Source: Agapanthus africanus
Taxonomy: Eukaryota > Streptophyta > Magnoliopsida > Asparagales > Amaryllidaceae
Assembly (NCBI GenBank): GCA_030015575.1
Contig: JASDDO010000028.1
Span: 23,601,154 to 23,665,153 of the forward strand
DNA: 64,000 bases
Reading direction: 5' to 3'
Every line of letters starts with the position of its first letter. Position 1 is the stretch's first letter. A program made the position numbers and the translations under genes. The notes beneath the pieces were generated by a model, which worked only from the letters and a program-made list of their open reading frames with translations, had not been told where the DNA came from and searched no databases. Of this stretch, positions 32,136 through 40,497 are shown piece by piece.

Positions 32136-33343
32136 ATGCCCGAAGATGCGTCCTCAAGACATCAACTTATGAAACGAGCTCTATCTTTCGCCTTCGTCAA
32201 TGATACCCTGTACAAGAGGTCGTTTGATTCTTTGTGGTTGAGATGTGACCAGACGAAGCAAAAAGAGTCGTCCGGGAAGTTCATGACGGACTCTGCGGTT
32301 CTCACCAAGCAGGCCCAAAGATAAAGTTGAAGATCAAACGGATGGGCTACTACTGGCCCACGATGATTCAGGACTGCCTCGAATATGCGAAGCAATGCCA
32401 CTCATGCCAAATTCATGGAGACTTCATCCATCAGCATCCAAATCCGCTACACCCGACAGTGGCTAGCTGGCCGTTCGAAATGTGGGGAACTGATATAGTC
32501 GGCCCTATCGAACCAGCATCGTCCAGAGGACATCGTTTCATCCTGGCGACGACTGACTACTTCTCCAAATGGGCAGAAGCAGTACCGTTGAGGGAAGTGA
32601 AGACGGAAAATATCCTCCATTTCTTCAAGACGCATGTCATATACCAGTTTGGAACTCCGCGACGGATCATCTCCGATAACGGACCAGCTTATAGTAGCCA
32701 CAAGATCAGTCGCTTCACACAGCAACATAATATATACTGGAGATATTCCTAAGTTTATAATCCGTGAGTTAATGGTCTAGCTGAAGCCTTCAACAAGACC
32801 TTGACAAAAATCATGAAGAAAACGGTGTCCCGAAATAAGAAGGACTGGCACGAAAGACTACAAGAAGCTCTCTGGACATATCGAACTACGTTCAAGACGG
32901 CCACAAACACAACGCCGTACGCGTTGGTATTCGGTACAGAAGCAGTACTCCCCCTCGAGATAGAGTTACCCTCTCTACGAGTGGCGGTTCACTACGAGCT
33001 AGCAGATGAAGAAAATGCTCACCTTCGGCTTGAGGAGCTCGATGCCCTTGATGAGACCCGGCTCATAGCGCAACAAAATCTGGAGGCCTATAAAGCGAAG
33101 ATGACGCGCTCATATGAAAGATTGACCCGGCCGAGGACATTCCGCCAAGGCGAACTCGTGCTAGTGGTCAAAAGGCCGATGATCCCCAATCACGCCAAAC
33201 GGGGAAAGTTTGAGCCAAACTATGAAGTCCCGTACATCATAGACAAAGTCTACCAGGGTGGAGCCTATCTACTCATGGACATGCACGGTGAAAGGCCTTT
33301 CAGGCCAATAAACGGTCGCTTCCTAAAGAAATACTACGCTTAA
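32136..33343 (+). pseudogene. Tat-A integrase
   Basis: The first part (32136 to about 32247) is in frame 0. A one- or two-base loss near 32247 moves the rest to frame 2. The zinc region reads KRMGYYWPTMIQDCLEYAKQ and CHSCQIHGD. The core has WPFEMWGTDIVGPI, ATDYFSKWAEA-like sequence (here TTDYFSKWAEAVPL), GTPRRIISDNGPAY and, after stops at 32750 and near 32765, VNGLAEAFNKTL, supplying the D-D-E residues. The C-terminal part (32801-33343) includes RTTFKTATNTTPYALVFGTE and FEPNYEVPYIIDKVYQGGAY and ends RFLKKYYA at the natural stop. Confidence 0.88.
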
Positions 33344-33535
33344 TGAGCCACAGCCTAGGTCAATGATAGATGACGACGACAATGTCCGCTCGCTATCTTC
33401 CTCAGCTCAAGCTTTATAAGCAGTAGCCAGCTTTCTCAATGACGGACCGAAGCGTCCTTAAACTATTACCACAGCATCTTCAGGCTGACGAGATTGATAA
33501 AAAAAGTATATGTATAAAAAAAATAATAATAATAT

Positions 33536-33811
33536 AAAAACGGTATGTCCATAAGCAAAAAGGGCACGGATGAAAACCCGAAAGGGCTCCGTGAGTAAAA
33601 ACAGCAGGACCACCGACGAGTGTTCATGAAAACCCGAAAGGGCGCGACCTCGTTAAAAAAAAAATATATATAAAAATAAAAAGAATAAAAAAAGGGTATG
33701 TCCATAAGCAAAAAAGGGCACGGATGAAAACCCGAAAGGGCTCCGTGAGTAAAAACTGCAGGACTACCGGCGAGTGTTGTGAAAATCCGAAAGGGCGCAA
33801 CCTCGTTAAAA
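33536..33811 (+). repeat. Two-copy repeat with AACCCGAAAGGG motifs in the Tat-A 3' untranslated region
   Basis: A unit of about 157 bp occurs at about 33540-33655 and 33697-33811. Each has ACGGATGAAAACCCGAAAGG, CTCCGTGAGTAAAAACnGCA and a second AAACCCGAAAGGGCG followed by CCTCGTTAAAA. CCCGAAAGGG is a small hairpin. An A-rich spacer separates the copies. 33344-33535 holds no recognised feature. Confidence 0.8.
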
Positions 33812-33813
33812 GA

Positions 33814-34338
33814 CACTTACAAGATCTTCTCGACCTTGTAAGGAGAAACCACCCGCGTGAGATCCTTACGACTCACAAGGGAGCAACACACTTAGGGATC
33901 CCCACGATTCCTAAGGAGAAAATACACTTGCGAGATCCTCACCACTCGTAAGGAGAACTCTCTTATGGGACCCTCACGGCTCATAAGATTTGAAAGTCTT
34001 AAGTTACAGAGACCTAAACCCGTGCTTAAGAAAACCCCCCACAATTTTCGATATTGCCCTACAAGTGGCTCAATATTGACCCTTGTATACAATCCACGGG
34101 CGCGAATAAACATTTCCCTAACCAAGTCCCACCCGTGACTAGGGATATGTTCATATGATGAACGACCCTTGTAGGTCCTCTCGATTTACAAGGAGAAAAC
34201 CCTCTTGTAGGATCCTTACGATTTACAGAGGAACAAACACTTAGGAATCCTCACGATTCCTAAGGAGAAAATACACCTACAAGATCCTCACGATTTGTAG
34301 GGAGAAATACCTTTGTGAAACCCTTACGGCTCACGAAG
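33814..34338 (+). repeat. Hairpin array 1: conserved loops, variable self-complementary stems
   Basis: Units of about 35-45 bp share the loop type ATCCTYACGA / ACCCTCACGG and a GGAGAAA tail, while the flanking arms differ. Examples are CTTACAAG and CTTGTAAG (33816-33823, 33835-33842); CTTGCGAG and CTCGTAAG (33927-33952); CTTATGGG and CTCATAAG (33962-33987); CTTAGGAATC and GATTCCTAAG (34240-34264); CCTACAAG and TTTGTAGG (34276-34301); CTTTGTGA and TCACGAAG (34311-34338). G-U pairs occur but true mismatches are few. The stretch 33988-34165 is more decayed. Confidence 0.8.
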
Positions 34339-34839
34339 TCGAAAGCCTTAGTCGACAGGACCTTAACCCTGATCGCTAAGCCACCTTTGTTTGACATCAA
34401 CAGAGGCATATGATGATTCGCTCCTGGCAATATCCCAATTGTAGCGGTGCTGATGCCGAAATCGGTGTCTAATTTCAGGTTTACGGCGGAAAGCCAGTAG
34501 GCCGCACATGCATGCGAAATAGCCCAAATGATGGGGCAACTTGCGATAAAAAGCAGCAAGTAAAATGTATGCATGCAAAATAGCCGAAATGATTGGGCAC
34601 CGCGAGAAATTGCCGAAATGATTGGGCAATCGCGACCTTCGCGATATAAAAGCTGAAATGATAGAGCATCGCGGAAATAAAACAAAAAAAATGATGATAA
34701 AACTTTGGCCCTACAGTTGAGATCACATCGATCCCTGTATACAATACAAGAGCGCAAACGAAGAGAGAACCATACTCTCCCAACAGGCTCCGCCAGAAAA
34801 CGAAGCCAAATCTCGACGGTTCATCCGAACTCCGAAGAA
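34339..34839 (+). repeat. Degenerate short repeats, no gene (Tat-A 3' untranslated region)
   Basis: At 34495-34680 several copies of AAATAGCCGAAATGATTGGG-like sequence with CGCGA-type ends recur at about 35-45-bp spacing. The rest shows no coding or RNA feature. Confidence 0.55.
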
Positions 34840-36395
34840 ACCAGTGTCTTTGGCAAATACCTCAACTCAGGGAAACACACAATCCTTGATGAGAGCCTCC
34901 TGATCCGCGTCGACTCGCAGAGCAACCAGTGTCTCCGTGGGAAATTCTCGACTCGTTTCAACACCAGGGAAACAAATAATCCTTGGCACCAGGGAAACAA
35001 ATAATCCTTGGCAAATACCTCAACTCAGGGAAACAAACAATCCTTGATGAGAGCCTCCTGATCCGCGTCGACTCGCAGAGAAACCAGTGTCTCCGCGGGA
35101 AATTCTCGATTCGTTTCAACACCAGGGAAACAAATAATCCTTGGCAAATACCTCAACTCAGGGTAACAAACAATCCTTGACGAGAGCCTCCTGATCCGCG
35201 TCGACTCGTAGAGCAACCAGTGTCTCCGTGGGAAATTCTCGACTCGTTTCAACACCAGGGAAACAAATAATCCTTGGCACCAGGGAAACAAATAATCCTT
35301 GGCAAATACCTCAACTCAGGGAAACAAACAATCCTTGATGAGAGCCTCCTGATCCGCGTCGACTCGCAGAGCAACCAGTGCCTCCGTGGGAAATTCTCGA
35401 TTCGTTTCAACACCAGGGAAACAAATAATCCTTGGCAAATACCTCTACTCAGGGAAACAAACAATCCTTGATGAGAGTCTCCTGATCCGCGTCGACTCGC
35501 AAAGCAACCAGTGCCTCCATAGGAAATTCTCGATTCGTTTCAACACCAGGGAAACAAATAATCCTTGGCAAATACCTCAACTCAGGGAAACAAACAATCC
35601 TTGATGAGAGCCTCCTGATCCGCGTCGACTCGCAGAGCAACCATTGCCTCCGTGGGAAATTCTCTATTCGTTTCAACACCAGGGAAACAAATAATCCTTG
35701 GCAAATACCTCAACTCAGGGAAACAAACAATCCTTGATGAGAGCCTCCTGATCCTCGTCGACTCGCAGAGCAACCAGTGCCTCCGTGGGAAATTCTCGAC
35801 TCGTTTCAATACCAGGGAAACAAATAATCCTTGGCACCAGGGAAACAAATAATCCTTGGCAAATACCTCAACTCAGGGAAACAAACAATCCTTGATGAGA
35901 GCCTTCTGATCCATGTCGACTCGCAGAGCAACCAGTGCCTCCGTGGGAAATTCTCGATTCGTTTCAACACCAGGGAAACAAATAATCCTTGGCAAATACC
36001 TCAACTCAGGGAAACAAACAATCCTTGATGAGAGCCTCCTGATCCGCGTCGACTCGCAGAGCAACCAGTGCCTCCGTGGGAAATTCTCGATTCGTTTCAA
36101 CACCAGGGAAACAAATAATCCTTGGCATATACCTCAACTCAGGGAAACAAACAATCCTTGATGAGAGCCTCCTGATCCGTGTCGACTCGCAGAGCAACCA
36201 GTGTCTCCGTAGGAAATTCTCGACTCGTTTCAACACCAGGGAAACAAATAATCCTTGGCACCAGGGAAACAAATAATCCTTGGCAAATACCTCAACTCAG
36301 GGAAACAAACATCCTTGACGAGAGCCTCCGGATTCGCGTCGGCTCGCAGAGAAACCAGTGTCTCCACGGGAAAATTCCCGATTCGTCTCAACTTG
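34840..36395 (+). repeat. 133/158-bp tandem minisatellite in the Tat-A 3' untranslated region
   Basis: Eleven units start (at CCTCAACTC or CCTCTACTC) at 34860, 35018, 35151, 35309, 35442, 35575, 35708, 35866, 35999, 36132 and 36290. The intervals are 158, 133, 158, 133, 133, 133, 158, 133, 133 and 158 bp. The longer form carries an extra 25 bp that duplicates its own CACCAGGGAAACAAATAATC segment. Units are very similar except the last. Because 133 and 158 are not multiples of three, overlapping ORFs of 60-90 codons arise on both strands and should not be taken as genes. Confidence 0.95.
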
Positions 36396-36483
36396 CAAGA
36401 TGAAGCCTCAGGCAGCAGGGACTAAAAAACTTGCTTCCTGAACAATGGGACCCTGCAAGTCGATCTAAAACGGTCTCTTGCAT

Positions 36484-36712
36484 ACTATTCACGGGTCTCA
36501 CTCTCCGAAGTCGAGTTTCGACAAGGAGGGAAACAACCGCTTACGGGTCCTCTCGACTCGTAAGAGGGAAAAATTCTCTTATAGGATCCTTACGACTTAC
36601 AAGAGAAAACACACTTAGGAATCCTCACGATTCCTAAGAAGAAAACCCACCTACGAGACCCTCTCGATCCGTAGGGAGAAAAGTCTCTATGAGACCCTCA
36701 CGGCTCATAGAA
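36484..36712 (+). repeat. Hairpin array 2, right of the minisatellite
   Basis: The unit type is the same as in array 1. Arms include CTTACGGG and CTCGTAAG (36540-36564); TCTCTT and AAGAGA around a partly mismatched inner stem (about 36576-36606); CTTAGGAATC and GATTCCTAAG (36614-36638); CCTACG and CGTAGG (about 36650-36675); TCTATGAG and CTCATAGA (36686-36711). Loops are again TCCTCTCGA or ACCCTCACGG-like. Confidence 0.78.
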
Positions 36713-37005
36713 TTGAAAAGTCTTAGACAGCAGATCTGAACCTGCGGCCTAACCCATTGCTCTCTTAAAAGAAAAACTGAGTTGTCTGCCAATCATGTTT
36801 ACTGAGACAGCATGCGCAGAATAAAAGAAAGAAGAAAGTGACAGGAAGAACATCCGATTTACATTTGATCAAGCGTTCGAGACACACTCATTCATGCATA
36901 AGCAAAAGACTCAGAACGAAAAATAAAGACAAGCTGGGATAAAATTTTTCCATTAATATTGCCAAAAGTTCTTACAATCATAAAAGCAATAAACGAAAAA
37001 CATTA

Positions 37006-37512
37006 TTACAATGGAATAACCTCAGAGCCAGTGCACGGATTGAGGAATTCAAAAGTAAGGCCATTCAGAGTTCTTCTGGCCTTTCGGATTATTCTCGTGC
37101 GCAACCTCTCGCGCTCCTGTGTGTCAAGATCTTCGGCAAGCCCACCCGGTCTTCGGTAAGCAGCAACTATCGTCGTCTGCTGGAAAATTTGGTGCAGGAT
37201 GTCGATAAGGTTATCCCGCCGTTTCTTCGAGATCAGCCCCGACAGGTACACTGAATATACCTTGTCTTCGGCATCATCCAGCGCATTGAGCGGTAGGGCC
37301 TCGTGGAACCCCGGGAGTGCTCTCCAAATTGCTCCCAGCACGACTTTCAAGAGAGCAGAGCGGCGGGGGAGCAGACAACCAACACGTGCGTTCAGACGAC
37401 CCATGACGTCCTCACACTGGGCATCCGTAAACTCTTGGTTTTGCTGACGGCCCTGTACACGGATATCCTCGTAGGTGATGAATTCATGCAGACTGTATAG
37501 ACGCACCGCCAT
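37006..37512 (-). CDS. Antisense ORF between integrase and 3' LTR of Tat-A (function unknown)
   Basis: The minus-strand ORF starts at ATG 37512 (MAVRLYSLHEFITYEDI) and runs 168 codons without a stop; the same frame is open upstream to 37611. It has no transposase, RT or capsid motif. It reads as a mixed alpha-helical protein with a conserved-looking core (RRSALLKVVLGAIWRAL, ALPLNALDDAEDKVYSVYLS, LISKKRRDNLIDILHQ) and an arginine-rich tail. I recall that some Tat-lineage elements (Retand/RIRE2-type) carry an extra antisense ORF at this place, which supports it. A CTCCAG|GT-like site just before the ATG could be a splice acceptor. Its promoter would have to lie to the right, in or near the 3' LTR. 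It is unbroken while gag-pol has many lesions, though its short length makes that weak evidence. Confidence 0.65.
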   Translation of the reverse strand: MAVRLYSLHEFITYEDIRVQGRQQNQEFTDAQCEDVMGRLNARVGCLLPRRSALLKVVLGAIWRALPGFHEALPLNALDDAEDKVYSVYLSGLISKKRRDNLIDILHQIFQQTTIVAAYRRPGGLAEDLDTQERERLRTRIIRKARRTLNGLTFEFLNPCTGSEVIPL

Positions 37513-37619
37513 AATACCTGGAGGAAACATCACAGGAAGATTAGCGATAAAAAATACACAGAGAGTTAAACTCCTTGAGAGCAATGCTCTGCGAACAGGA
37601 GTGACTGTCAAAATCCTAA

Positions 37620-38104
37620 TAAGGGGAATTCAAAGAAATCCCCCCGAGGACTCTGAGATCATTACTATTAAAAGATGATATAATCCATTAAATACAAAAC
37701 TCCATTTTTAATTTTCATTATCCATATTCAAACTCTTAAGAGTTCATTTTTTTTTAGATCAAGGAGATCTGTGTTTTGCCAAAAATGCAAGGTTCTGTTC
37801 ATGGGTTAAGAAACCCTGAAACAGATTCCTGAGAGCAAGGCTCTATTTGGTGAAACCCCAAAGGGTTTTCTTTAGATCAAAGATCTATGAGAGCAAAGCT
37901 CTATCAATTAAAATTGATTTAATTCAAGACTAATTCTTACTTAAATAGTTTCTGTTAAAGAAAATCTAACTCAAGGAGTTCTTGAAGGCAAGAGCAAAGC
38001 CCTGAAGTTTCTGAAAATGAAAATTTTAAAGATGATAATCATCTGTGCAGGACCAAAGGTCCTATTTATAGGCATCAAGTGCCTTTTCAACTTCCAAAAG
38101 TTGC
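37620..38104 (+). other. AT-rich non-coding stretch before the Tat-A polypurine tract
   Basis: No coding or RNA feature was recognised. Short repeated phrases (GAGCAAAGCTCTAT, CAAGGAGTTCT, GATCAAAGATCTATG) resemble the LTR leader region and include small palindromes. Confidence 0.5.
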
Positions 38105-38176
38105 TGCAACGGTTGGAATTCTACCACCGTTGCGCTCGCGTTTGGGGCCACATAAGCGCAACGGTGGGGGGGCATT
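38105..38176 (+). promoter_or_regulatory. Polypurine tract of Tat-A inside a hairpin
   Basis: GGTGGGGGGCATT (38164-38176) immediately precedes the 3' LTR and is the candidate plus-strand primer. It overlaps the right arm of a perfect 12-bp inverted repeat: CACCGTTGCGCT at 38125-38136 and AGCGCAACGGTG at 38155-38166. A second, 7-bp stem (CAACGGT / ACCGTTG) lies just upstream. Confidence 0.75.
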
Positions 38177-40497
38177 TGTTTACCCCAATCAGAGCAAAGT
38201 TCTGTTCAAATTCCAAGGCGGGAGATGAAGCAACGCTTCATCTTCCCCCAATTGGAACAAAGCTTTCTTTTGAAAATTTAAACTTTAATAAATGAAGCAA
38301 CGCTTCAGATTCTTTGCGCTGCGCGCAACGCGCCACGTATCAGGCGCTGATACATCAACGCAGTGCCCGAGGCAGCGCGCCCAATCAGAGCAAAGCTCTA
38401 TTAAAAGACAAAAGGAAGCAGCGCTTCAGTTGCGCGAGCACTGTGCTGCGTGACACGTGTCTGCGCAGTTGCGCAAGCACAGCTGCGCAAGCACAGCCGC
38501 GTAAGCATTGCGCTGCGCGACACGTGTCTGCACAGTTGCGCAAGCGCTGTGCTGCGCGACACGTGTCAAGTGCTGGGGCGTTTACGCCAAACAGAATTAA
38601 AATTCTAATAAGATCTTTCTGTTCTTGTTAAAACAAGAAGATTTTCTTCTGTAAAACAGAAGCCCTTGGATCAAAAATCCAACGGTGAGGAAAATTCCCC
38701 AAATCACTCAGAGAAAGATCTCTTTAACAAATTTAACTAATTTATGGGCACTATAAAAAGGACCCTAGACCTCAATTCAAAGGAATGAACATTTTATGAA
38801 AAATTAAACAGAGAGAACTCTGAAGAATTGGAGATAAATCCTCAAGAACAAAAAAGGTAAAAACCTTTAGAAAAAGAGAAAATTCTCTTATGAACAGATC
38901 ATTGATCTGAGAACAAGATCAAGGATCTCTAATAAAAATAAAAATAAATAATAATAAGTGCTTTGCACTTTTCTATGAACCATTGGTTTCCCGAGATAAG
39001 AAAAACAAGAAGAACTTGTTTTCTTTGATCTAAATTAGATCAAGAAAACAAACAGTGCTTTGCACTTCTTTTTATGAACCATTGGTTCTGAATCTAAAAG
39101 ATTCTCAAGTTAACAGTGCCCAGCACTTGCCAAAACTGCACTATTGCACAAGCCGTCAGGAAGCGCCACGTGTCAGCAGTGCAACAGCGCAGCCCACTGA
39201 CGCAGCGCACCGCGCTGTTGCGCTTGCGCTCACCAGAGCGTGACACGTGTCACCTCCATGAGCGCTTGCGCTTATTAATTGGCGCAAAGCGCCGGACAAG
39301 CCACGTGGGGCACTGTCAGAGTATTTAATGCTCTGCATTATTAAGAAAAGGGACAGAGCCCAATTAAAAGGCCTAACAGGCCTAATCAAAAATGCTATGC
39401 ATTTTAAAAGAGAGACAGAGCCCAACCAAAATAAAGAAAAATAATACAGTAAACGGGCAAGGGCCTAGCACAGGTCCAATAAACCAAAAATAAAAGAATC
39501 TTGAAACTGGACTTAGCCCAGTCATGGCCATAAGTCCTCAAATTAAATTGACTGAGCACGGCTGCTCCTTAAATCAATTTACGACCGGTTCGAGGGTACA
39601 TCTCCGAACTCCTCTGACACCCATCGTTGTAATCCTTCAACGACGTCAGAGAGGTGACGGGTCCCGACGACCACACATCAATATGGACTGTGGGGTCCTT
39701 AAAATCGTGGACCGAAATGTCCTTAAACTAATATTTACCCCAAAATGGGAATGTTGGACCGAAATGTCCTTAAACTAATGCCGGACCACCACGTCCCTAA
39801 ACTGGCGATGGACCACCACGTCCCTAAACTGGAACATGGACCACCACGTCCCTAAACTGGTGATGGACCACCACGTCCCTAAACTGGAATATGGACCCCT
39901 ATGTCCCTAAACTGGAACATGGACCACTATGTCCCTAAATTGGAACAATAGAGTCCCCAAATGCTCTTTTGTCGGATCCAAACGATCCCGTTAAGTTGAT
40001 CTTAGTCTCAAATCAGACTAACGTATCCTTAACAAACGTTTAAGTCGATCTTGGCCTAAATACGGCTAACGTATCCTTAAACCAAAACACCAAACCTAAA
40101 TCTCAGTAAATACGGATTTGGACTAATTCACGTCCTACGGGCAACGACATCGCTTAGTCTCCGTATACAATCCACGGGCAACCACAAACAAAACAAACAC
40201 ACACGACACGAAGTGAAATTCTGGAGAAGGAGAAAGTTGTTACCGCGATGCGGTAGCGTAATTAACTGCGGGGGCTTGCGCCTGCAGGGAAGAGCGTCCC
40301 TACAATCAAAAACCCCTCAAGCGAGGGGGAATCTGACGAAGTCTGCTACATCGGCCACATCCGTCTAAACCTCCGATACACGGTGCCATAAATCAGCTTG
40401 GCATCTTCGGAGAGGTAGACAGATAAAACCAAATAGCATCTGCCCCGAATCTCAGACAAGACGTCTCTACGTCGTCGCCGTCATTCGGAGGGGAACA
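38177..40497 (+). repeat. 3' LTR of Tat-A
   Basis: It runs TGTTTACCCCAATC to GGGGAACA, with the TATA box at 38752-38759, G-box blocks near 38330-38575 and 39165-39310, the minisatellite at 39680-39960 and the structured end near 40245-40335. It is followed by CTCCC (40498-40502), matching the left flank. Confidence 0.93.

Larger units (their letters stand above)
21558..40497 (+). mobile_element. Full-length Tat-lineage Ty3/gypsy element (Tat-A)
   Basis: The element is 18.94 kb with LTRs of 2379 bp (21558-23936) and 2321 bp (38177-40497), both TGTTTACCCC...GGGGAACA. It is flanked by CTCCC at 21553-21557 and 40498-40502. Inside are a primer site, gag-protease-RT-RNase H-archaeal-type RNase H-integrase in order, a 4.8-kb 3' untranslated region with hairpin arrays and a minisatellite, and an antisense ORF. 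A second RNase H and a long repeat-bearing 3' region are features of the Tat lineage (Retand/Ogre relatives). The gag-pol frame has at least eight lesions. In the last 356 bp of the two LTRs I counted about nine differences, all transitions. Confidence 0.93.

Noticed and set aside
23937-33343. Tat-A as an intact, autonomous retrotransposon
   Set aside because: At least eight stops and one frameshift were found in gag-pol; only its structure is full length.
34840-36395. Regularly spaced repeats resembling a CRISPR array
   Set aside because: Units are 133/158 bp and repeated along their whole length with no unique spacers. They lie in a eukaryotic retrotransposon.
34705-36403. Many overlapping ORFs of 60-90 codons on both strands
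   Set aside because: They are the same tandem unit read in rotating frames (133 and 158 are not multiples of 3). They have no start context, domain or unique sequence.
37513-37611. Longer start for the antisense ORF (ATG at 37611)
   Set aside because: The extra 33 residues contain a possible splice-acceptor-like site and do not resemble the rest; the ATG at 37512 gives a cleaner N-terminus.
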